From the NCBI GenBank assembly GCA_037389465.1, contig JAZARR010000187.1, forward strand, positions 1,984,001-2,048,000: DNA of 64,000 nucleotides, read 5' to 3'. Below the pieces are notes generated by a model. The model saw only the letters and a list, made by a program, of their open reading frames with translations, did not search any database and was not told the origin of the DNA. The translations under genes and the position numbers were made by a program. The first letter of the stretch is position 1. The number at the start of each line of letters is the position of its first letter. Shown here piece by piece: positions 30,129-40,022 of this stretch. Source of the DNA: Baylisascaris procyonis (taxonomy: Eukaryota; Nematoda; Chromadorea; Rhabditida; Ascarididae).

Positions 30129-30192
30129 CACATAACGGATATTTCCAACATTTGAGCTTACCGACAACGATGACAACTTGTTTCAATTGCAT
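21347..30192 (-). CDS. mltn: MLT-10-like (MLTN family) secreted protein
   Basis: Eight minus-strand exons: 30192-30162, 28643-28462, 27875-27748, 26889-26361, 25922-25679, 24634-24509, 23407-23231, 22072-21347, giving about 715 residues plus one missing piece. Exon 1 and the start of exon 2 encode the signal peptide MQLKQVVIVVGIVCFISLNA. The N-terminal region has VVTPKSAGITLFEHW; the middle has READTIKRVAECA, then SRSKREV with DGGISPLGIFARSLR; next PLYFTAKNISNLS; the last exon begins with a TYGINSPYRS box, continues through PLEGG and enters the family's hydrophobic Pro repeats (PLILSPIVLFPSVLGAFLLN, PWIFSPLL). MLT-10 in C. elegans is a secreted hypodermal protein needed for moulting, so a cuticle or moulting role is inferred. 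The repeats fade after about 70 residues, and exons 2 and 3 do not join in phase. Confidence 0.85.
22255..22440 (-). pseudogene. decayed duplicate of the MLT-10-like terminal exon
   Basis: Within the last intron, sequence from TTCTAATCATAAAATTAATG through TTGGCCAAAAATGGAATATC parallels exon positions about 21817-21925 (TTCTAATGGTAAAACTAATG ... TTGGCCAAAAGTTGAATATC). The translation resembles KDIQLLAK and GFIPSLVLPLEG but has frameshifts and stops, so it is a relic of a partial tandem duplication. Confidence 0.75.
23231..23407 (-). CDS. mltn: MLT-10-like exon 7
   Basis: The acceptor is ATACTTGCAG and the donor CAG|GTTCGC. It has 59 codons, with GLNGQPLYFTAKNIS and IELFEKLYNLIGVEQ. Confidence 0.85.
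24509..24634 (-). CDS. mltn: MLT-10-like exon 6
   Basis: The acceptor is AATATTACAG and the donor AAG|GTAACG. It has 42 codons, phase 0 at both ends, and an acidic helix DEEEFLKLLAEVSNLRSD. Confidence 0.8.
25226..25409 (+). other. coding-like island inside a MLT-10-like intron, strand uncertain
   Basis: A block with distinctly higher GC. The plus frame reads a Ser/Pro-rich, disordered-looking segment (SRSASDRPSGSPLPSQ, AAGTPKTGFPHKP) between an acceptor TCTTCTTAG and a donor GATAG|GTAGGA. The minus strand is also open. It could be a nested gene's exon or an alternative exon of the host gene. Confidence 0.25.
25421..25482 (+). repeat. imperfect (TAGATA)n repeat
   Basis: GATATAGATATAGATGGATA-type units repeat over about 60 bp. 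Confidence 0.7.
25679..25922 (-). CDS. mltn: MLT-10-like exon 5
   Basis: The acceptor is ACGTTTGCAG and the donor ATT|GTAAGT. It has 81 codons, with an Asp/Ser/Thr-rich segment and the hydrophobic stretch SEGIKLGLIAAEQ. Confidence 0.82.
26361..26889 (-). CDS. mltn: MLT-10-like exon 4
   Basis: 175 complete codons, with donor CAAG|GTGAGT. The acceptor ATTTTCAAG is slightly unusual but fits the phase. It is basic and Lys/Ser-rich at first, then has RLSRSKREVVSRSEYQLLNE and DGGISPLGIFARSLRNML, the best family match outside the last exon. Confidence 0.85.
27748..27875 (-). CDS. mltn: MLT-10-like exon 3 (as numbered here)
   Basis: The acceptor is CTCTTTTAG and the donor TCG|GTAAGAA. It has 42 codons, CVREADTIKRVAECAETI, and needs a preceding exon ending in phase 2, which exon 2 does not supply. 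Confidence 0.82.
28462..28643 (-). CDS. mltn: MLT-10-like exon 2
   Basis: The acceptor is ATATTTGCAG and the donor TTC|GTAAGA. It has 60 codons with the signal-peptide cleavage zone (SLNA-EDEQQQ) and TPKSAGITLFEHWTRHAL. It ends in phase 0. Confidence 0.8.
28788..28870 (+). repeat. tRNA-like (SINE-type) relic
   Basis: An A-box-like segment around TATAGATCACTCGGCCGG is followed about 30 nt later by a B-box-like GCAGCTTCGAATACC. No proper cloverleaf could be drawn. It resembles the segment at 60002-60055, so a tRNA-derived SINE or tRNA pseudogene is possible. Confidence 0.3.
30034..30124. repeat. (AT)n microsatellite in MLT-10-like intron 1
   Basis: About 90 bp of pure AT dinucleotide, 37 nt after the exon 1 donor. 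Confidence 0.97.
30162..30192 (-). CDS. mltn: MLT-10-like exon 1 (start of signal peptide)
   Basis: ATG then nine codons plus G, with donor TCG|GTAAGC. It joins exon 2 (GT ATT GTT) in phase to make a textbook signal peptide. GTGATTAG ends 5 nt before the ATG and could be a trans-splice acceptor. Confidence 0.72.
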
Positions 30193-30721
30193 ATTCTCTA
30201 ATCACAATTCACCGAGCTTTTCTATCAAAGCTTTTTGAGGAAAACCTGAAAATTTGATAAATTAATATAAATATAAACTGATATTTCTTTAATTGAGAGT
30301 TCACCTTCTTTCGAGAACTAATTATCTTATGTAGGATAATAATTGCCTCTGAGAAGCATATCATAGTGGATATATTCGACTGAAATGAATGACGATTGCA
30401 AAATTGCAAAGAAAATTGTTGTCTCATTGATCGAAATTTCTAATGGTTCATTCTCAGATCGTTTTCGCCTCAAACGATGACCACTTGCTCAAAAACTGAT
30501 AAATATTTTCTGGTTTCTTTACGTGAGAGTCTCTCATAAACCATTTTCTCGATTTAATTCCGATATGGCTGGAGATATAATGTGAATTTTTTTTTTAAAG
30601 AGGGTTATAGTCAGTTATTCACTATGTGATTATAATGACTAACTGATGAAAAATCAATAAAAGACATAACTTTCCACATTAATTATCAAATCGAATCAAA
30701 CATTTTATTAGTTCATTTTAT

Positions 30722-30768
30722 TGGCAGCTAACTGACCGATACGAATAGTATTGGTCAGTTAGCTGCCA
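30722..30768. repeat. 47-bp stem-loop upstream of the MLT-10-like gene
   Basis: TGGCAGCTAACTGACC pairs perfectly with GGTCAGTTAGCTGCCA; the pairing extends through ATAC/GTAT around a short loop. It sits 530 bp upstream of the ATG. Confidence 0.85.
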
Positions 30769-31020
30769 TGTAACCAAAAGATACACAATATACAACCAAA
30801 AAAGACTCAGTTATATTTTAAAAAAATATGAGAGAAATGAAAAAAAATAGAAGAGAAACATTATTGTGAGTTGATAGAGATGTAATTTGGAATTATATAC
30901 AACAACAAGCAATGCATCGTGTATTAATAATGCGGTGGGATGGCCTTTTATTCACTCAAATTGTGGTTCGATCGTTAAGAATGCTGAGCTTGATCAGAAA
31001 TGTTACGGAAGAACATGGAT

Positions 31021-31080
31021 GAGGTTGGGGGGGGGGGGAGGGGGGAAGGAAGTGATAGGAAAGGAGAGAAAGAAAGTGAA
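31021..31080 (+). repeat. G-run and purine tract
   Basis: A run of ten G, then A, then six G, leads into a GGAAGG/GAGAAAG purine stretch. Confidence 0.8.
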
Positions 31081-31410
31081 ACGCTTTCAAGTTAGCAATT
31101 GCTATTGCCAGCAAAAAGTAAGGTCGGAAAATACGATAGAGACATTTTAGTACTTATATGAAATCGAAACAAGTAAGCATTAGTACTTGAAGATTTTAAA
31201 AGTGTTTTCCTTATATTGCAATTATTACGATGTTTTTGAATGTATAGAACGTAGATTATTTTATAACTACAAAAGAATTTGTCTATTCATCGTACAGAAA
31301 GTGGTGAAATAGATAAAAGTTGGTATAAAGGAGTTGAGAACTGACACAAATTCTTCGACATTTTCTGTAAGTCAGAATTCATAAGGCTCAACAAGCTATA
31401 CAAAACTTAA

Positions 31411-31467
31411 TACATATACATATACATATATATATATATATATATATTTATTTATTTATTTATCTAT

Positions 31468-31505
<38 letters not shown>
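31411..31505 (+). repeat. compound microsatellite (AT)n-(TTTA)n
   Basis: ATACAT and AT repeats pass directly into about 15 TTTA units with one TCTA variant. Confidence 0.95.
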
Positions 31506-31507
<2 letters not shown>

Positions 31508-31805
31508 AATTTCTTATAGATCATCGCAGACGCAGTAGCCTTTCTTTGTTTCTTTTTCTATCCTTGTCCCTCTCCCACATCTTCTTTCTCCCTTTCCAGC
31601 TTCATAATCAGAAAATCATGTCTAATTTTCGGAACTGAAATCCCAATTTTTCAGTAGCAATAACTGTCTATTGTATCGTTTAGAATGTCAAAAGGAATTA
31701 GTCACTTAGAGGTCTCTGAACTCATTGAGGAAATAAATAAACAAAAAGCAGCGTATATTAGCTGCAATCATCACTAGTGGATATTATTGAACGATTTAAT
31801 CTTAC

Positions 31806-31950
31806 CGATCGGCCTTCAGCGGTGAATAAAATTCTCTAAGGTCAGTGCCGGTCAGCAACGCATATAAACGGGAAATCGTTTCATACAGTTGTCGCCATTT
31901 GATAGAAAAAGTGACCAATGCAAATGGGCGAAACGGTTTGTTTGCATGTA
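31806..31950 (-). CDS. candidate exon, unidentified protein
   Basis: The donor GATCG|GTAAG is strong; the only acceptor that fits the frame, AAATAG, is weak. It has 47 codons, including FSIKWRQLYETISRLYALLT then GTDLREFYSPLKADR, whose composition is unlike chance ORFs in this AT-rich DNA. The plus strand is partly open too. Family not recognised. Confidence 0.35.
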
Positions 31951-34027
31951 CTATTTACGCGCTTTGTTATTCAGCTACAGTCACCCATTCATCCCCCTTC
32001 CTTTCTTCAATTCCACCTCCTTTTTTTTTGTTGAATAAAACGGTAAACTACTGCGGAGATTTTAAAGTATCAGCCAAAACCATTGAAGATCAAGCTTCAG
32101 CCACGTCACACCCCAAATGCACCATTTGACGTGATCATATCGAAGAGCACATCAAATGACCTAGTGACTTGAGTTGAATGCCTTGAGAACAACGCGTTCC
32201 AAATTTCATTTATTTGCTGCGATGATCAAAGAAATTTCGACGATCTTTTTTGATTTGAAATAAAAATTCAACTAATGGATTTTTAAATTTTGCTAATTTT
32301 ACGAAACAATGAAAATATTTTGGCGTCGAATTGCTCTAAGAGAAATAAATATTTCAATGAAGAAGTTCGAAAAATATGCATAATTGTGCATAAATATCCT
32401 GCTATTGAGCACTCTAAAAACATATCAATGTGGCTAACTTAAAACGTTGAACATTGCTAGAATTGCTAGAGTGGGAAAGAATTAAATGGAATTTCTGAAA
32501 TTTCAACGACTACTTACTAACAACTGAAGTCAGAAAAGGGAATAGGGAATGAAAGCGGAGATAAGAAGACTGGGATTATGATTACCTATAAGCGACGAAG
32601 AGTGGAGAGGGAGAGAGGGAGTTGAGGAAGAAAGGCGGTCAGGTCACCACCACTCTAGGCTAGCATCTTCCACGTTGAATGTGTTTTTCTCAACCAATAG
32701 TCCGCAAATGTGTTGAAACTTTTTTTCTCAAAAAAATTTCTTTCTAGAAATTAAAAAAAAAGCGAACGAAATCAAACGATAGAAATTATTCATTCATTCG
32801 TGATTGTTGCAAAATTGATTTATGAAAAAAAACAATAAATTTCCAATTATATTATTTTTCAATAAAATTACGTACCACTTAGGTGACATTTTACAAAACG
32901 CATATTGGCGCTACCACTAAATGCAAAACATTTAGTGCTAATTGATATGTCTATCTATTAATAGTCATTGGTATTACTCTTTCAGAAAATACAGTATCTT
33001 TATGCTTTTAAAACTTGGAACTTATTAATCCCAAAAATATTTAAACATTTTCACCCAGAGTTATTAGATTGTGAGTGGAAAAATAGTCAATGCTCTATGC
33101 AAATGTAGAGATATTCTCCACTCTCTCCCTATCATTCCCACTCCTCCCTCACTTCAATACATCTCTTTCATTCTGAAACGTCGAGAATCATTGATGCGCA
33201 TACCTTATTTCATCGCTGTCCAGAAATCAGTTTCTTCTAGCTTTGATGAAAAAACCCAATGTAATTTTCGATGATCTCACTGGGAGAGCCGCATTTCATG
33301 ACTAATGAAATTTTGCTGCCTTTATAGACTCCATACATTTGCTGTCTTGAGACTCTATCGTCGAAAAAAAAACCCTACATACATAACAGTGGCAGTAATT
33401 GCATACATCTGGGGCTATGAATAAGGAAGGTGACAAGTTTAGATCCTAGTTGCGAATGTTCGACACCTATGGCCTGTTGCCTACCATCCAGCTGAGACGA
33501 ACTTTGGCTCTATTCTACAAAGAGAAAAAAATATATATAAATTTGATGATAAGCCAAATTCTGATGCAACAAGATCACATGCAGTGAATGATGACTATGC
33601 AGAATGACTTCGAATTAATTCCAAAAAAAATGGCTGTACCCATAGAATCAGCGCTGAGCGAGCAGATGAAGACGAAACAGATAAAGGAATTATTAAAACG
33701 ATTCAAAACAATCGTTGATATAATCAAATGGGGTCATTACTTGTGGTATTATCGATAAGTGGTGAAAGTTTCAAACAATAAAAGAATCAAGCGGTTAGCG
33801 GAAATAAGAGCTATAATGAAAGAGTGGTACCAAGGTGAATGAATTTATTCGAAAGAAGGTTAAGCTATGAAGTAAAAGAACGAAAGACACGAAAATATAC
33901 TGCCATAAATGATGTTAGAATGATAGAGGAGGAAATCGAATAAATGAGAACAATTGGGACACAGAAATAGACGGGAAAAAAGAATGATGTAAAGAGGAAA
34001 GAGAGATAGAGTACAAATACAATGTTG

Positions 34028-34461
34028 TATGTTTGCATTTTTTTTCCTTCATTTTAGAAATGAGGTCAGTGTCATTGACATGGTTGTCAAATACGTTATC
34101 TGTCGATATGATCAACATTTTTGTGAAACGATCAAACACATCTGGAGCCGTAAATTGAGAGTCGGAGTCGAAGAATTGCTCTATTTGTTTATTATGTTTA
34201 ACCGCATATCGGGGCACTCTTCAACGCCTGAACTTCAATTGTCGCTCATTCAATATGTAGCTTCGTTTGTTGCCTTAATATATCCTCAGATACAGATGAC
34301 AAAACCGTAAGGATTCATTTCCGGATGGTGGCCATTAGAATTCCGAGGAAATCCGAAACTTTTAATGAGTATTGTAGACCACCCATTTACGTGGATTGCT
34401 AAATTGTTACAGAGCGAGCATGCAGTTGAATTCACATTCAGAACACCTCATTGATTAAATC
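34028..34461 (+). pseudogene. coding-like ORF interrupted by one in-frame stop
   Basis: One plus frame reads 93 codons to a TAA (34308-34310) and resumes in the same frame for about 50 coding-like codons (WPLEFRGNPKLLMSIVDHPF, TWIAKLLQSEHAVEF) before the next stop. Splice-like signals exist: the acceptor CCTTCATTTTAG before 34058 and the donor ACC|GTAAGG at 34307. A 30-nt intron would be too short and out of phase, so a decayed coding sequence is the simplest reading. The minus strand is open over part of it. Not recognised. Confidence 0.35.
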
Positions 34462-35685
34462 TCCTTCAAATGTTGACTTCTATGCCTATTTGATCGATGC
34501 AAAGCCAGAAACCCATCTGGTTGATTAGAAAAACTTAGCCAATTAAAAACGCATAGGAATTACTGGATACAATCAAAACAGATTATTATAGGTTTTCTTT
34601 GAATAAATATAAGAAAATCATTGAGATTTCATCTAGAATTTAACAACTGCATAAATTTCGCTAATAAAGCATAACGAAAAATTAATAATCTCGATCGTTT
34701 AAATGATGGAAATACTTTCGATGTTTATTGTTTCTCTACGAAAACCTTGGGAAAGCGTCAAATTCTCTTATCACCGTGATAAGGCACTTCGAGAGAAAAC
34801 TGTTCGAAAGTCAAGAGGTTTAAGTTCTTGTAGCAGAAATTTCTAGTTAAATATAACGCCTGCTATGCTTCATTATATATTTAATTTCTCATATTATAGG
34901 TTATCGGCGATTAATGTCTACACTTTCCCATATGGGGATCACTTCAACATTTTGCCTCAAAAATCTGGAAATTGCTGTGTGGCTGCAATTATAACCGTAC
35001 CTAAGTATAATTCCCCGGCGAGGAGGATGGGAAGAGGAGGGCAAGGGAGAGGACTGTAAATTTTATAAGAGGTAATCGTACATGACTTCGCAACTGACTA
35101 ATGCAAAGCGAAAATCAAGGTCATTTTGAGAAAATCAAAGCCAGTCTAATCAAATGAGCCTACTTCAGTTCAACAATTTTAAAATTTTTCAAAAAAAAGC
35201 TCAATATCGCTCCCCAAGTTTAATATCGGTTCACGATTTAATGTTCGCTTAGCTCACTGACTAATGAAATTCAAAGATTTCTCACCTCGCTTTGCTTTTG
35301 TCTCAATTTAAGCGGGTGACAAATTTACCACACTTATGCATAATTTCATTGCATTTTGTCGGCAGTTTTATTTCCAAATGTAAATACTTCCGTGAAGTTA
35401 ATTAACCTCGTTATTGCAGTGAAACACCTGTTCTATAATCAATATAGGAATGAAAAACGGAAGCAGAATTGATTGCTAACATTCTATTGCATCAACTTCA
35501 ACGAATCAGCAACAGCTAGCAGCTATTTCGGGCATTCTAAGTTTGAGCTAAAAGCTACATTGAACCAAATATTGCGCATAATTGCAACTTATATTTCGAG
35601 GACTTTATAACGAAATTTGATAATCGACTGTGAAGCTTTTTGTCGTTTATTATTCTTATGGAAATGTGAGGAAAAATTATTAAAT

Positions 35686-35933
35686 TTAAATTGAAAGTGC
35701 CAGATGGAGTTGTCCATTGATTGTTGTATTCATCAAATACAGTTTGCTTCCATTCTCCATATTAATCTTGATTTTATGAGAGGCTACTGAACTTCTTCCT
35801 TCATAAATCGAAGGGATAAGCGTCGAATTTGTGAGCTTTTTTTTTGAGTGAAGTTGTAATTGTTGCCACCTTTTACTAAGTGTTTGCTCTTTAATGTATT
35901 TATATGCCTGTTTAAGTCTCTTCATATGTCTGT
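35686..35933 (-). CDS. unidentified gene, terminal exon
   Basis: The acceptor is AGAACTCTTAG. It has 81 codons to TGA, and a poly(A) signal AATAAA at 35651-35646. It begins RHMKRLKQAYKYIKEQTLSK. Confidence 0.5.
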
Positions 35934-38245
35934 CTAAGAGTTCTAGCTATACATTAGCTTTAATTGATCAATTACGAAAGTTGCAGCAATTATTGCCAAA
36001 ACGGAACGATTTCCAAAATTCATTTTCGTCACTGTTAGTTATCTCTCTTACTAGTTGCAGAGAGTCTCAATGCGATTTTAGATTTGTGTACCCAAAAATG
36101 TTTAACCGATTACGTGCATTTAGAGGACGAATTTTCGAATGCGATTTTTAGAAAGTGCTGTATTTTTGTTACTAATTTCTAAGGAAAATTTTTTTGTGCC
36201 ACTCATTTTTGATGTCCTGTTCAGTTGCATTTGGGTTACACATCTCGTAATGTTAATAATCGAATAGGTTGTGTCATAGGGATCGAATTGCAAAAAGCGC
36301 TTATCTTGCCAATTATCTGTTGCAATTTCCCACTTCTTTATTTTCAAGTTTGTGCTATTTTTCATTGAATCAACATTCACAAACGATAATCTTAGTTGTG
36401 CTTATTGAAGAAAATCAATAGATAGTTAATTATATTTTTAATTTGCTCAAGTGCTTATATCTTTGATCTTCTTTGAAAGCCGTAAGAAGTCACTGTGAAG
36501 ATGTACACCTGTATTTTCATTTTAATTGGTTTCAAAAAATCTCGACTTGATCAATAACCATCAAAATGCATATGCTATAACTGTTCACTAATGAAGCACC
36601 TGGATTGGATTATGAGATTATCTTTGATAAGTTTTTTTTTTTAAATTTGTTATAACAGTTGAGTGATGCAATAAGTTCGACTAAATTGCAGTGACGAAGT
36701 GCTTAAGGATGCTTGAAGCGATAGTCGTTGAAGAGCGCGACAAATCTCCATGAAAGAATAAGGATCGATGTAATCGTTTGTGGTCTGATGGCTACGTTTG
36801 GGAAGCAATATTTCCGTTTTTGATCAGTCTGTCTATTCGTTCTATTCGTCGATTATTTGCTTCGAAGCCATATAACGCTTCATTTTATCATGAGTGGATA
36901 TTAGTCAATATCCCCATCTCTCGATTTTGTTATCCATAAAATTAAGTCATACCTCATGATCCGAGTTATCCTGACTCAAAATCTCTTAGTAGAAATGATC
37001 AATTGACCAGTTTGACCAGTGCCATTTATACTACCTTGTCTCGAATTGTTGATTTCATATCAATTGTTTTAGCGCCCTAACAATCATTATTAATTCCTTC
37101 TAATAGTATTTATTCTGTTGTCTGCAATTAATTGTTCATACTTTCATTGCCTTTCTAAAATTGCGAGCATATTTTATGATGGATCGCTTACAGTGATTGT
37201 TTTCAACTTCTACCATGGAATATGTTGGAGGATAGCAAAGAGATGCTCGTTATAACACAATTTTCACTGAAGAAAGCGTAGAGTAGATTGGAGAATATTT
37301 GAGTGTGCAATATTTTTGATCAGTGAAAAAAAAAAATTTTTTTTTGAATAAAACTTTTTAAAAATTTGTCCCCTTTCAGGTATAAATTTTTTTTTCATAG
37401 CGCTTTGAAGGTATCGCCGTTGGATGCTATCCACCTATTGGCACGATAATTCTTGTTGGTGAACATTTATATTCATGCGGGTGAGATCTAATGAGAAAGG
37501 GAGAGGACGTAAGAGGCTAGATGGAGGGTGGAGCAAGAGAGGGAAAGAGACTGACAAAGTATGTGTATATTACGCTTCCGATTCTGGAGCATTTAGTCTG
37601 GCCCTAGATTCATCGTGCTGAAGCGAGAGTGCTTCGGTGATTTCTGAAAGGTCGAAAAATTTTCATATGCAGCGTCGGTGTGTTTGATAGTCTAGTGAAT
37701 GGTCATAACAATGCTTACATTATGCAGCAATTATCAGTAATCAGTGATTGGGAATGTAGGGGCATTTCGTGAAATTGAGCATTACCTTAGTCTATATTTC
37801 GATTGACCATTATCTAGTGTGCCACCAATGATGCTTTATGGACTGTATTTCAATATAGCTTTTCTGGATTCATATAGGAGCATATTGCTTTATCGCACTC
37901 TTTCAATATGGTGCTCTTATGCGCTATATGGGGTATATTGCAATATGGTGCATTGTGGTTTTTTGTTATATTTCCTTCGTAACGACGAAATGGCTTCTCA
38001 ATTGCGAGATGATGCTTCGTCTAGCGGATGCTTTGCTTAACAACCTTAGAGAGTCAAGGCGACTCACACCTTTACGTTTCCTTTTTGAAGGTGGTAAATG
38101 TTTTGCGGGCTCGCGATGGCGACATTTTGGGCTTAATTTAATGTGTTTCTTCTTGTTTTTTTTTTCTTTTTTAGAACAAAGCAAAGTGAAGTCTGCATCG
38201 CCTGGCCTCACAACCACTTTACAATATCCGCACGTGAAATGCCAC
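35686..38245 (-). CDS. unidentified multi-exon gene with CxxC motif and basic region
   Basis: Five minus-strand exons join in phase: 38245-38070 (5' boundary uncertain), 37643-37574, 37487-37435, 36400-36173, 35933-35686 with TGA, then AATAAA about 35 nt on. Exon 1 reads HFTCGYCKVVVRPGDADF, then a Lys-rich stretch, KCRHREPAKHL and PPSKRKRK. The pattern C-x2-C-x4-R-P-G is reminiscent of the first zinc knuckle of Rpr2/RPP21-type RNase P proteins, but the second knuckle is not a clear CxxC, so that is only a weak suggestion. Later exons contain KKWEIATDNWQDKRFLQFDP, several N-x-S/T sites and HMKRLKQAYKYIKEQ. A shorter plus-strand exon pair competes over 37401-38040 and is judged less likely. The gene probably has more 5' sequence. 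Confidence 0.5.
36173..36400 (-). CDS. unidentified gene, exon 4
   Basis: The acceptor is TTTCTTCAATAAG and the donor ATTA|GTAACA. It has 75 codons with coding-like composition and markedly higher GC than its flanks. Confidence 0.5.
37435..37487 (-). CDS. unidentified gene, exon 3 (small)
   Basis: The acceptor TTTCTCATTAG and donor ATAG|GTGGAT bound 17 codons, reading SHPHEYKCSPTRIIVPI. Both ends match the neighbours' phase. Confidence 0.4.
37574..37643 (-). CDS. unidentified gene, exon 2
   Basis: A strong acceptor GACCTTTCAG and a donor GAAGC|GTAATA bound 22 codons, reading ITEALSLQHDESRARLNAPE. Confidence 0.48.
38070..38245 (-). CDS. unidentified gene, CxxC/basic exon
   Basis: Open for 58 codons, with donor AAAG|GTGTGAGT. 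The acceptor GATAAAG is poor, so the exon may begin further in. The composition includes CGYC, CRH and two basic clusters. Confidence 0.42.
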
Positions 38246-38686
38246 CTTTATCAGCAGTAGCTTTGCTTGAGCGTCAGATATCTACCACATGTTCATGAGG
38301 ACTCGTTTAATTTCAGAATGGCATTCCATTTATTTAGAATTATCTTCGAAGTCAGCCGTTAAGATTAAGATTATGAAGTTGATACTTATTTGTTGTTTCA
38401 TAATTTGTGCAGTTCATTTACTTTTTTGTAATGTTGAATTTAAATTGCATAACCTCATTGATGAACATAGTTCATGTCATATAAGATTTGAGATTTTATT
38501 CGCAAATCGTACCTACTTTGTGTAAATAATTAATCAATTCGAAAACTTAGTTATTCCATAAATAAAATTTTCAATGCATCGATAATGCTATGAATGAATA
38601 TAAATGATTCGTAGTGTGTAACTTAGGTGTTTATTTTCGCCAAAATACTTGTATCTAGAGAGGATAGATGCCTATACATCAAATGA

Positions 38687-38850
38687 GCCGGATCCATCCG
38701 CTAATTTTTCGGCATCAAACTTCAAGCCAGCCGGATCCATCCGCTAATTTTTCGGCATCAAACTTCAAGCCAGCCGGATCCATCCGCTAATTTTTCGGCA
38801 TCAAACTTCAAGCCAGCCGGATCCATCCACTAATTTTTCGGCATCAAACT
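38687..38850 (+). repeat. 43-bp minisatellite, 3.8 copies
   Basis: Three near-identical copies and one partial copy of a unit that starts GCCGGATCCATCCGCTAATT and ends ACTTCAAGCCA. The last copy has a CCGC to CCAC change. Confidence 0.95.
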
Positions 38851-38859
38851 TTCAATGAG

Positions 38860-39965
38860 AGCTGGCCATCACATTTGAGCATTTTCCGAGTTAAAATAAT
38901 GCTGAACATTCTAAAAGTTTTATGAAATTTTACAAATTTTGTTTATTTACTCAAGCGATCACAACCTTATATTTAATGAATTTATTGCAGTAAATTTTGT
39001 TAGTTGCAATTTTTTTTCTCCATATTTGATAGCTTTTCCAATTCCAATTCTATTGACAATTTGCATTTTGCACAGAATTTTTTTTTTTTTTTTTTTTTTT
39101 TGCATTTCAAATGAGTTTTTTCTCTCTCCGCATTGAAATTGTATTTTTGTTAGTGGCTTTGCATTATGCTATTAAATTCGGTCAGCAATAAAACAATGGT
39201 GTCTGTTAGTCAAATGTTCCATTTTGTGGTTAAACGTCAGCATTCATTTTTTTTTTTCTACAGCCTTTGTAGAATATCTTCTTCTAAAGTATGAACTCCT
39301 CTATTTGAGAGTTGTTGTCATTTTGGGTTCAATTCAAATCGGCACTCGTTTTTGAAGGATATCAAACGAACATAAAAACCTCAAGGGAAATACGATCCCT
39401 GATAACTTCAACCTTCTATTTATTTCAGAGTTTTCTTTTTTCTTTGCTCAATTGTCACTTGAAATATTATAGACAAAAATTTCTTGAAAATTTTTCATTC
39501 TATCATTAAATCATAAAATATAAATATATGCGTAATTTTCAAATATTTATTCGCAAAAATAAAAAAAAAAGCGATCTCTTCGAATTCATTCATCGAAATT
39601 TTTGAAATATATTTCTCAAATTTCTAAAATTTACTTTGCAATGATTAAAGATTTATATGTTCCTCTGTTGAATCATCTCCTCTTTTTTTTTTAAGTGGAG
39701 ATATTTTTCTGCTGGTGAAGAGTTTGCAGCTCTACATGATCTTTAGAGAACAAAAATTTAGAGATAGCTTAGTTAAATGGGCGAAACGGCATCACTATTA
39801 TTCGAACATCTTTGCAAAAGTGGCTCAAATGGTTTTTTTTTTTCATATTCATTGAGCTATCTCTCTGAAGACTCGTTTTATAGGACATTTCCTTATCCAC
39901 TTCTCATTTGTGCATCAACTACGCCAGTCGTTTCTGCTTCGTATCCGGTATTCTGAAAGAGAATG

Positions 39966-40022
<57 letters not shown>

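Noticed and set aside
33400..33475. Possible tRNA B box (GCGAATGTTCGACACC)
   Set aside because: No A box at the right distance and no cloverleaf.
34865..35059. Plus exon LSAINVYTFPYGDHFN... with acceptor ATATTATAG
   Set aside because: Two plus frames are open, the donor ACC|GTACCT is weak and no linked exon was found; too uncertain to list.
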